A stretch of DNA of 64,000 nt from Magnaporthiopsis rhizophila (taxonomy: Eukaryota > Ascomycota > Sordariomycetes > Magnaporthales > Magnaporthaceae): assembly GCA_003049465.1 (NCBI GenBank), contig PYSS01000018.1, positions 66,792-130,791 on the forward strand. Direction: 5' to 3'. The translations under genes and the position numbers were made by a program. This document shows positions 24,586 through 33,679 of the stretch, piece by piece (the first letter of the stretch is position 1; each line of letters starts with the position of its first letter). The notes beneath the pieces were generated by a model. The model was not told where the DNA came from. It ran no database searches and was given only the letters and a program-made list of their open reading frames with translations.

Positions 24586-26812
24586 ATGCGCCTCCTTCAC
24601 CTCCTGGCCGGTTTTCTGTCGGTGTTTGCCGTTCGAGCAGACCCCTTGCCTCTCCTGAAGCCGGACCCGGTTCTCCCCGCAGGAGCTCTTCAACCAAGGC
24701 AGACCATTATCCCTGGTGGCCCTCCTTGCGGCCAGAATAATGCCACGAACAGAGGTTGCTGGTAAGGGCACTGAGCTCACGCTTTCTCCTATCATCTGAC
24801 AGCCAAGACGCTGGACTGATATACATCGTGATTACAGGAAGAACTATTGGAATGTCAGCACAGATTATGAGCTGACGATTCCCACCGGCACCACCAGGGT
24901 GGTAAGTTCATTCTGGATCCTTAGTATCAATTCTGGGATGGAGCTAATTCCAGTGTGCCTAGATCGACCTAACCATCACCAACATCACGTCTTTCTCAGC
25001 AGATGGCGTTGCGAAGCCTGTCATGCTGATCAACGGTACGCTTTCGGTATGCTTTTGACAGTAGTGAGGAATAGTTACTAATCCAACATGAGTTCACAGG
25101 AGGGTTCCCAGGGCCCGTCATCCATTGCGGTAGGTCTCTTTCGTCTTTGAACCCGTGACATGGTTCTTTTGGACTAACATCCGCATTTCCAGACTGGGGA
25201 GATTGGCTAGAGCTTCGGGTGCACAACAACCTAAAAGATAACGGGCAAGTTTTAGATTCTCGTCACAAAGATCCTCGATACAGGTTGGATATCTATCTGG
25301 TGGATGGCTCACGTACTGACCGGACGCTGATATCCAGCACCGGCATCCACTGGCACGGCCTGAGACAGCACAATAGCAACAACCAAGACGGCGCGGGCGG
25401 AATTACCGAGTGCCCTATTGCGCCCGGCTCTAGCCGAAGCTACACGTTCCGTGCTGTTCAATACGGCACCTCCTGGTATCACAGCCACTTCTCTGTTCAG
25501 GTAAAGGATTGCTCAGCGCCCTTCCTAGCCAGGACTTGTCTTCTACCCTAACTTTTTGTCTTGTATATAGTATGGTAATGGCGTCGTCGGTGCCGTCGTG
25601 GTCAACGGCCCGGCCAGCGCAAACTACGATATCGACCTGGGGCCCTTTGTCATCACGGACTGGTACTGGCAGACTGCAGATATCCTGCAGCTGAGGGCGG
25701 AGCAGGCCACGGGTGGTCCGCCTCCGGCCGACAACATCCTGTTCAACGGCACCAACATCAACCCGCGCGGCTCAGGCGGCCGATACCAGCGGGTCAAGCT
25801 GACGCCGGGAAAGAAGCATCGGCTCCGCATCATCAACACGTCGGTTGACAACGGCTTCACCGTGTCGCTCGTCGGGCACTCCTTCACGGTCATTGCCACC
25901 GATCTCGTGCCGACGCGGCCCGTAGTCAAGAACCAGCTGTTCTTAGGCGTCGGCCAGCGGTACGACGTCATCATCGACGCCAACCAGCCGGTAGCCAACT
26001 ATTGGTTCAACGTGACCGTGGGCGGCGGTGGCGTCTGCGGCGTCTGCAACAACCCCTTCCCGGCCTCCATTTTCTCATACGACGGCGCGCCCGCCAACGC
26101 GAACCCGACCAACCGGGGCACGCGCATAACGGCCGACTGCAAGGACACGGTCGGCCCCTTCGTGCCCGTGGTGAGCCGGTCGGCGCCGCGGGCGCAGTTC
26201 GCGGCCCAGGTCAGGGAGCTGCCCGTCAGCCTGACGACGTCCGTCACGGGCCGCGGCAACGTGTTCCACTGGCTCGTCAACGGGACCGCCATCGACGTCG
26301 AGTGGGACCGGCCGATCCTGCAGTACGTGGCCGAGCGCAACAGCTCGTGGCCGCGGGCGGCAAACGTCGTCGGTGTGCCGCAGCGCGGCGTCTGGACCTT
26401 TTGGGTCATCAACAACGCCCAGGGCGCGCTGCCGCACCCCATCCACCTGCACGGCCACGACCTGCTGCTGCTCGGCGCCGGCGACTCGGGCAGCTTCAGC
26501 CCGGCCGCGGACGTGGGGCGGCTCAACTTTGACAACCCGGTACGCAGGGACGTGGCCATGCTGCCCCCCGGCTGGATGGTCATCGCCTTCGAGACCAACA
26601 ACCCGGGCGCCTGGTTGATGCACTGCCACATCGCCTGGCACGTCAGCCAGGGGCTCAGCGTGCAGTTCCTCGAGATCCAGGACGAGATCCCGCTCGTCAT
26701 GAAGCTGGACCAGCTTCAGCCTACCTGCGACGCCTGGCGCGCCTACTGGCCCAGGGCCTACTACCCCAAGATCGACTCTGGTCTGAGGAGGAGGAGGGAG
26801 CTGGATGACTGA
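24586..26812 (+). CDS. laccase (multicopper oxidase), secreted
   Basis: Extracellular blue copper enzyme that oxidises phenols and reduces oxygen to water. Seven exons: 24586..24761, 24838..24901, 24963..25035, 25100..25129, 25193..25244, 25338..25500, 25571..26812, giving 599 aa. Signal peptide about residues 1-18, then a short propeptide (QPRQ near residue 45). All four copper signatures are present: HWHG 136-139, HSH 180-182, HPIHLHGH 475-482 and HCHIAWHVSQGL 537-548. L548, ten residues after the type-1 ligand C538, marks the Leu class typical of ascomycete laccases. The C-terminus has the DSGL processing motif (588-591) followed by RRRRELDD, the short tail removed in ascomycete enzymes. 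Intron 5 uses a GC donor (GGGCAAGT) and is 93 nt with no in-frame stop. The natural substrate (lignin phenols, pigment precursors) cannot be told from sequence. Confidence 0.95.
25245..25337 (+). other. GC-AG intron inside the laccase gene, frame-neutral
   Basis: Removal joins DNG to TGIHWHG exactly as in other ascomycete laccases. The donor is GCAAGT rather than GTAAGT and the acceptor is ATCCAG. The length is 93 (31 codons) and the frame is open throughout, so an unspliced mRNA would encode a 31-residue insertion just before the first copper-binding motif. Confidence 0.8.
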
Positions 26813-27465
26813 GGAGATTATGACTACACCTATTTTGCCCCTTTTCGGTTTGCCTTTTCACCGTGCCATGTTGAACTACCTGCACATATTTTACTTTGTT
26901 GATGGCCGAAGCCTTGCCTCATAAAGTAGACGCACCTCTCTCGCGCGTTATGTATTCGTATCATGGCATGTAGCAGGTTTGTTTAGCCAGGCTTCGGTGA
27001 CATTCGGCCGATAATGGGCAACAGATCAGGGTCATCATTCTCTTGCACGCCATCATGGCCCTCAAAGCCTCTATGCACCAACACTAATCATCTGTCGGCC
27101 CGATCACCCCTACCGACGTGATGATCATGACCCAGACACAAGCGGCCGCAGCGAGGAGGCCGAGATGCAGCGGCCACCTGCAGCCAGCCCCATCGTATCG
27201 GCCTTTTGTACGACGATTGACTTGGGGCGAGAGCGGGGCATGCGCGGAAGGGGTGCTGTTATTGTCGGACGGCAAGTGCGGGTGGAGGTATGCAAGTTTT
27301 CTGTCCTTGCATAGGCACCTACAACTTCTGCTCGCTCGAGATGTTTAAGACCAATGAGACGGGCCGCGCGGCTATACACATGAGAAGAAGTCCACATAGG
27401 ATTTTTTATTTTGCATGTGCGCCGGTCCGTTGCGCATGGCTCCAGGGTGAGCGTTGTGAAGAAAC

Positions 27466-27466
<1 letters not shown>

Positions 27467-27500
<34 letters not shown>
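27467..27500. repeat. poly(A) tract
   Basis: Thirty-four consecutive A about 440 bp upstream of the GPI-protein gene. Confidence 0.9.
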
Positions 27501-27502
<2 letters not shown>

Positions 27503-27799
27503 GAGGACTGTGCAGGTAGCACAAGCTGTCTTCGCTCCTGATTACAGAGCGTGGCAACGCAGGCTGGTAGGAATCCCGCCTCCCGCGTAGCACCATATAT
27601 GAACCTCTCAGTCACCAGCTTTGCTGAGAAACAGTAGCGCGGAAATGCCCAGGCGAAAACAAAAACAGAGAGATTGGGCACAGAGCATGGATCATGATCC
27701 TTTACCGACTGCGGTCGATATAAATCCTTGAGCGTAGTGTGTTAATTGTCAAGTAGTACCGGTGTGGCAGACGAATCTGCGTACCGTACTATTGCTATT

Positions 27800-27807
27800 T
27801 ATAAAAG
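27800..27807 (+). promoter_or_regulatory. TATA box of the GPI-protein gene
   Basis: TATAAAAG sits 109 bp before the ATG at 27909. It is the same octamer found before the laccase. Confidence 0.6.
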
Positions 27808-27908
27808 GAGCGGCCGGGCCTGCATGCTGCCGCCACCATCAACGACGAAACAGCAACACATCCTGGCTTCCTTGGTTTCCCGTCTCAACAGAGGAATCAG
27901 CAGAAGCC

Positions 27909-28706
27909 ATGCGCAGCAAGAGCATCATCGCCCTCTGCACGCTGGCAGCCGCCTCAGCAGCAGCAGCCAGCCAGAGCACCACCGCTTCCTCAAGCCTCCT
28001 CCAGCAGGCAACAACAACAACTCCCCCATCCACGAGCGTGGCCACCACGACGGTGAACGTGTGGCTTTACAACCTCTCGCCGGACAACGTCACCTTCCCC
28101 GTCTCGGCCTCGGTCGTAGACGGCGGGAGCAGCGGGGCCAAGAACTGGACCACGTACAGCCTGAGCTGCAACACGGCCGAGCTGCTCTGCCGGGAATCGC
28201 TGAACGGGCTGACGTACATGATGGGCCCGGTGCTCAGCGCCATGTGGACGTCGAGCGGCGGCGATGCTGGCCTATTTGCCACAAACAGTGAGATGCCGAC
28301 GGACACGCACGCCATGTCGCCGTCGCCATCGGCCACGGCCACGACCACCCCGCCGAGCGCCGAAACCGTGAGGGTGGGCACCACGCGCAGCGGGTCCTGC
28401 GGCATCGCGACCGGCTGCGTAGATGAGGCCGTCACGGTCCAGGTCGAGAAGGGCCTCACGGTGAAGTCATACGAATCCGCCAGCATAAGCGTTTCCGTCA
28501 TCTCCAGCATTCCCCTGATCGTCACTTCTTCGGTTTCGGCGGCCGCGACACCAGCGGCCAACACCACCACCGTCAGCTCGGGGGTCAGCAGCGCGACTCC
28601 CACGAGCACCAAGTCGTCGACAGGAGGCGTCCCGCGGGCAACCGGGGGTGCGTACGCCGCCGGGGCCGCAGTGGTTGCTGCCGTGGGTGGGATCTGGGTT
28701 CTGTGA
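27909..28706 (+). CDS. putative GPI-anchored cell-wall protein
   Basis: Single-exon ORF of 265 aa. It has an N-terminal signal peptide (MRSKSIIALCTLAAASAAAA), a Ser/Thr-rich body with a central region holding several Cys, and a C-terminal Ser/Thr stretch. The protein ends in a small-residue site plus hydrophobic tail (GGAYAAGAAVVAAVGGIWVL) typical of a GPI attachment signal. Possible N-glycosylation sites include NVT, NWT and NTT. No enzymatic domain is visible, so it is best read as a wall or plasma-membrane mannoprotein. It lies 1.1 kb after the laccase on the same strand and shares its TATA octamer. I recognise no specific family. Confidence 0.75.
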   Translation: MRSKSIIALCTLAAASAAAASQSTTASSSLLQQATTTTPPSTSVATTTVNVWLYNLSPDNVTFPVSASVVDGGSSGAKNWTTYSLSCNTAELLCRESLNGLTYMMGPVLSAMWTSSGGDAGLFATNSEMPTDTHAMSPSPSATATTTPPSAETVRVGTTRSGSCGIATGCVDEAVTVQVEKGLTVKSYESASISVSVISSIPLIVTSSVSAAATPAANTTTVSSGVSSATPTSTKSSTGGVPRATGGAYAAGAAVVAAVGGIWVL

Positions 28707-29170
28707 CATAGGAGCCGAAGACGGTCTATGACACGGCAGATGCCGAAATTGGGTTTTCGCCAAACATGCGAAAACGGCCACCTGTGGCAAGCACTTCCTG
28801 GCAAAAAAAAAGTGAAGCACCCAAGGGAAGGAGACGGGACGGAATCATCACGACCCCTGACGCGACAAAGTTTATCAGAGGGATGATTGCCGTCTAGGAG
28901 ATGTCGCGCTAGCTTTCGGGGAACGGATCGGGTCTTTTCGAGAATCCGGGGTACCTACAACTCTTATTTTGACCTCTACACCGCCCATCGGCAGAGCTGT
29001 GCAGCGTCGCCGCTTTCTTAGACTCTCTTGCGTGCGGATGTTATGCGGCTTCCGGCCTCTATACCAGCATATGCGTTGAATATGGCATCCGAGGCTTCAA
29101 CAATATTTATTTCCCAAGAAACCTGATGAAGCGTCAGTTTATCCGCCCGTATCATGTGGAAGCGGTTCAC
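28707..29170. other. convergent intergenic region
   Basis: Joins the 3' flanks of the GPI-protein gene (+) and the 29.2-kb gene (-). I see nothing else. Confidence 0.6.
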
Positions 29171-29809
29171 CTACAGCTGTTTTGTTTCCAACTCCCAGCG
29201 ACTTTCCCGGGCGCCAATATCCGAGGGAAGATGTAATATCGGTGGTTTGGACAAGCTCCCCGCCCCTTTCTCCGGGTCGTGTTGAGCCTCGGACAAGGGG
29301 TCAAGGGATGGTTCTTCTCTGGCGACACCGCCACCACTACCAACACCAAGAGCATCCTTCCCATCGCGGTCGGCCCCTGCGAAATCAAAGTTCTCAAAGT
29401 GGAAAACCGGCTTCGGGAACGCGGGCGAATGCGGTGGCGATTCCATGTCGGCGCCTCCTTGCTTCTTTTCGCTTTCCCCGCGGCAAGCGTGTTCCTGCTC
29501 CACGGTCGCCGCCGTCTTGGGGTGCTGGTCTTGGTCCTGGTTTTGCTGCTGTTCGACCGCATACGACCCCGCGACGCACTGCGCGTAGTAGTAGTCGTCG
29601 TCGTCACCCCAGGGGTCTGGGCGAGCGCGCCGGTCCTCGACGCAGACGCTGATCCAGGACCACGGGAAGGTCTCAAGAGCTGAAGGGCCTATGGAGGAGC
29701 GGCGGCGTCGGACGGCCCGGCGTAGAGCCGCGCAGGTGACCAGCAGGACCAGCACTGTGAGAGGGGCGACCATGGCGATCAATGGGGAGCCCGAGGACGG
29801 CAGCGCCAT
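29171..29809 (-). CDS. small single-pass membrane protein, hypothetical
   Basis: One exon, 212 aa. A short N-terminus leads into one hydrophobic segment (about residues 9-30, SPLIAMVAPLTVLVLLVTCAAL). Basic residues (RRAVRRRR) follow, then a long hydrophilic, low-complexity tail containing DDDDYYY and QQQNQDQDQ. The positive-inside rule suggests a short luminal or outer N-terminus and a cytosolic tail. No domain is recognised. The continuous frame, absence of an equally good alternative and the clear TM segment support it as real, but there is no homology evidence. A plus-strand ORF overlaps it and was not preferred. Confidence 0.5.
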   Translation of the reverse strand: MALPSSGSPLIAMVAPLTVLVLLVTCAALRRAVRRRRSSIGPSALETFPWSWISVCVEDRRARPDPWGDDDDYYYAQCVAGSYAVEQQQNQDQDQHPKTAATVEQEHACRGESEKKQGGADMESPPHSPAFPKPVFHFENFDFAGADRDGKDALGVGSGGGVAREEPSLDPLSEAQHDPEKGAGSLSKPPILHLPSDIGARESRWELETKQL

Positions 29810-31358
29810 CTGGGGATGGCGGGTGTGTGTTGTTTGCTTATAGCAGCGCGGACCGGAAGGGTGGTTACGTCATGACGGCGGAAGCAAAAAAAAAGCGCAT
29901 GCAGTGAATATGTAGGCTGTTTGTTCGACTCGACCAGTGTGGGGGCTGTTGGGGTGATGGCAGGTTGAGGAGGAGACCAGCAGGACGTCGGTCTATATTT
30001 AATGTAGGTGCCGGGCCAGGGATCGCTTCGTTTGCTTTCTGTCTGAAGCCGGAGGAGCAAGATGGCCGCAGGTGGCGTCTGTGGACGTACAAAGGGAGAC
30101 GGAAACTCCAAGCTAGCAAGCTCGTGAACAACGGATCGAATCCTGGGGGGCATGGAAGTTCTTTTTTAGGCCCAGCCGCGCCTTAGGTAGCTCCCGTCGT
30201 TAGTACGCAACTTTTCTCAACAGACCAAGCGGAGCCATCGAGTCAAGATGGTCGGAACGGAAGGAGCCATCCACGGCAGGCCCTTCAGAGGAGCGGATTC
30301 GATGTTTGAGGGAGCACTGATGCAAGGATCCATTGGACGACCTGCCTGTTCTCTCACGGCGCGGGGGGATTAATAAAACACACGAATTTACTCGTAGGCT
30401 GGTCTTTTGCTCTCGCCACATCAATCAGCCTTTTCTTTTTTGTTTACAAGGGGAAATTGACAGGATTGATATATCTGCAGGCCTAAATGACGTTCTTGGT
30501 TGCTGTGAGACAGCAGGAGTGAGCGCATATTGGGAAACGTGGCTGCTTGTGAACTTTAGATAAGTGTCGATAGCGTTCAGGCCGCAATTGCACTATCCAC
30601 TTTAACAGCCACTACCGTCGACCTGGGAGGCATCTCAGACCTCTCTCTGAGACAGCGACGCCCACAGACGTGGAATGGATGTGACTCAACTCATCATCAA
30701 TGTCTCCGCTGCGTGTCAGTTGTCACATGGCCCGACAGAAAAGCAAAGGGGCTCCCCGTAAGCAACCCTGCCTTTCCCTGGTCCTCGTCACATGGATGGC
30801 AGCTGGCTGAGTGATCCAAGCGCCAGCCAGGGTCATCCAATATATCGCCGACCGTACGAGAGATCTCGGCCGAACCCGACATTGGATTGCTGCAATAGTT
30901 ACAACCGTCGCCGACGAAATGAGCGGCATGAACCGCAGTCCATATGTCTCGACCGCTATGGCACTATCGTCACCACGCATAACATATCGGGAGTCGCTAG
31001 ATATACGCCACTCGACCCGGTTGGCGAGTTCAGCCTTGTTGTTCATTCCATCTATCGACATCATTACCTTGTCAACAAAAAGCTGGCTGCTGGCCTGCCT
31101 TGGGCCACCGAAAGGGCCGCCCGGGATGGGCTCTCACAAAGGGCTATGCATTAGGTTCTTTTTTTCATGTCAGCACCCAAATGTCCTCGCAAGCGCCCGC
31201 TATTCCGCCGAATTAGGTCTTTTGTTTTGCTCCAATCGAGATCGGCAGTGTCAAGACGACAGCACCTCTCTTGTGGACGTCATGAAGGATTGCCCACCCT
31301 CCTCCCACCGAGCGAGTTGGGCGTGTCGAAATAGGCCGACATTGCGCACTCAAAGGTG
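29810..31358. other. intergenic, promoter of the 29.2-kb gene
   Basis: It lies between two minus-strand small membrane-protein genes. Frames inside, including a 234-codon plus-strand frame starting at 30811 that runs antisense into the next gene, show no domains and are not supported. Confidence 0.5.
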
Positions 31359-31892
31359 TCAAACCCTCTGCTCCTCCGCCGTGCTCGCAGGCTTCATGTT
31401 GCCGTACTGCGCGTACTGTTCGTACTGCTCATACCCCTCCGGTATGCGCTGCATGTACGATACCGGCCTGGCAGGGGCAGGTGCGTGGTTGTGGCTCGCC
31501 AGATCGTCGTCGTAGGCCTCGGTAGGGGCGTTGGGTGGCGGGCCCTCGCCCCGGCTGTCGATACCGTTGCGCCAGCGGTTGATGTTGCTCCTAAAGCTGC
31601 CTCCCGATCGGAACCAAGGTCTGCGAACGCTGTTGCCCCTGGAGCATTGGCACTGCTGCCCGTCTTCTGGCTTTTCGTCGTGATGTGCGTCTCGAGGAGG
31701 GGCCTGAAGGGACCGGAAAAGGTCGGGCCTCCATAGCAGGACACAGACAAAGCCCATGAGAAACAGAGCGAAGATGGTCATGACGACGAAGGCCCACAGG
31801 GGCACTTCGGACGAGTCGGTAGAGCGGGCATCGCGAGGCTCGATAGCCGCCTGCTGCGTGAGGGCCACGTCCCTTGATGGCGAGACAAACAT
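31359..31892 (-). CDS. small single-pass membrane protein with Tyr-rich tail
   Basis: 177 aa from the ATG at 31892 (MFVSPSRD), preferred over the in-frame upstream start at 32159 because the added part is leader-like. One strong hydrophobic helix (VPLWAFVVMTIFALFLMGFVCVLLW, about residues 30-54, written here in two overlapping parts) separates a short acidic N-terminus from a polar cytosolic tail. The tail ends with YEQYEQYAQYGN, a Tyr/Gln repeat. No family is recognised. Together with the 29.2-kb gene it forms a pair of unrelated-looking small membrane proteins on the same strand. Confidence 0.5.
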   Translation of the reverse strand: MFVSPSRDVALTQQAAIEPRDARSTDSSEVPLWAFVVMTIFALFLMGFVCVLLWRPDLFRSLQAPPRDAHHDEKPEDGQQCQCSRGNSVRRPWFRSGGSFRSNINRWRNGIDSRGEGPPPNAPTEAYDDDLASHNHAPAPARPVSYMQRIPEGYEQYEQYAQYGNMKPASTAEEQRV

Positions 31893-33679
31893 GGCTGTTG
31901 GCTGTCTTTTTTCTTGGCCGAGCCTTGTCCTGCAGAAGCGGATCACCCAAGGGTGGTGGGTGGCCTGGGAGGACCGCACTTGGAGATAGATAGACGTATC
32001 GTCGAATGATGTTGCAGAAATAAAATTCCAGCGGAGAGCGCTGTTGGCAAGAAGCGAGGTTGGTCGAAATAGGAAGTAACAGTCCAATGTGCCAGCCGTC
32101 GGTCTGAATTGAAAGCGCACGTAGAGAACGTACTGTTGGCGTAAAAAACCAACAACCAAATCCTTCCAAGACCTGTCGGGTAAAAGATTGAACGAACGGA
32201 AGTGCCCTGGGCAAGATTATCAAGAGAGAGGACGAGCACCGAGGAACGAAGGATGGGTTTAACAGTGACGCAAACAACGGGAACAGAAAAGAAGGAGAAG
32301 AAGGGGAAAGGGGGCCTCGAAGGGCCTATCTACCTAGGTACCTGCACATCGTATCATGGGCCGCGGCGTCGCATGCAGGGGTGAGCGAAAATAAGGAAGA
32401 GGATTGATTGCCTGCATATGCCCCAGCAGGGGAAATCTCACCGTCCAGCGGTGAAATCGAGGCTGTAGGATCTTACCAGGCATTTCCTTCCGCCCTCTAG
32501 GAAAACGACACCGGCGGGAGGGGGGGCTGGACGGGGAGAGACGAGCGGGGAGGAGGACCCAAGCGCGGCAGCAGCCTGCGCCAGAGCGGCACAGCACTGC
32601 AAGGCACCGCGCCCCGAATGATTTTTATGTTTCAGTCGGCTGCGAGAGGGCGGCGGGGAGGATGTGATTGGACGCGAGGGCTCTGCTGTTTGCTTTTTTA
32701 GCAAATGGCCTTTTGTTTTTAGATATGTCAGCGGGAGGAATCCCGACAGACCACCTGCAGGTAGCCGAACCAGACCACTCGGACTGATGTTTTATTTTTC
32801 CTCGGACTTGGTGTCTCAGCCACGCGAAGAGGACTCAATATTCGATCTTGGCCCTGCTCAGCGATGGCCTCCATCAAAAGAAGCGATTGCTTGTTTGTGT
32901 TTGTGAACTTGGTCTGAACCAACGGGCAACTGCCCTGCTCAATTGAGAAAGATGGACTCCACAGTGGCTGGCTGCCTTAGTTGCATCGGCTACTCACAGC
33001 TTGCAAATGCACGTACCCTGGAATCGAGCGTCCCAATTAGTGGGTCTGGATCAATCAATTTGAGGCGTTTTAATGGCGCGTGAGAATATTAGACATCCAT
33101 AAGACATGCATGAAGGACGGCCTCAGCGACGTTGCTCGGGCTCTTTCTTGCCACAGCCTTTCTCCTTGGGGATAGCCATCTTGGTTTTGGGAGGCGAGTG
33201 GACGGGAAATAAACATCACCTAGGATGGGAACCACGTCACCGGAGCTCGGCCTTGTGGGCAGCATCTTCTCCCTAACCTAACCGTGACAGGAAGGCGCTA
33301 ATAAGCAGACGTCCGGCTCAGCTCGCACGGACCCGGCAACTCATCTCCACCCAGTGATTGATTCCCCCACCAGGGCGCGACAGCAAACGGCAAGCAAGCG
33401 TGACAAAGACCAGCAAAAGAAGGAACTCTGGGCCGTTCAAAATTTCCAAATGTACCACGTCAAAATTTCCAACAAAACCCACAGCGAGGCCGATCGGCCC
33501 CAAAGCTTCGCCCAAGGCCGACCGCCCGACAACAAACAGGCGATTTCAGCCCGGCCATTCATTGACCGTCTGGGGACCTGCGCGTCCCCACATATTCCGC
33601 GTCGCACGCTCCGAATTCGAATGGATGTGCCGTGCCCTAGCAGCCGAGGCTGATCAAATCCGCGCCCTGACCTGATCAA
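31893..33679. other. divergent intergenic region
   Basis: Promoter space for the membrane protein (-) and the HTH protein (+). It contains the palindrome TACCTAGGTA at 32331-32340 and CCTAACCTAACC at 33272-33283. No gene is supported. Confidence 0.55.

Larger units (their letters stand above)
26813..27908. other. intergenic, laccase 3' flank and promoter of the next gene
   Basis: No gene is supported. It contains the poly(A) tract at 27467-27500 and the TATA box at 27800. Confidence 0.6.

Noticed and set aside
15787..28706. Secondary-metabolite biosynthetic cluster around the laccase and MFS transporter
   Set aside because: No polyketide synthase, peptide synthetase, terpene synthase, P450 or pathway-type transcription factor is present in the interval.
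30811..31515. 234-codon plus-strand frame
   Set aside because: Overlaps the 3' half of the minus-strand membrane-protein gene and has no signal, TM pattern or domain.
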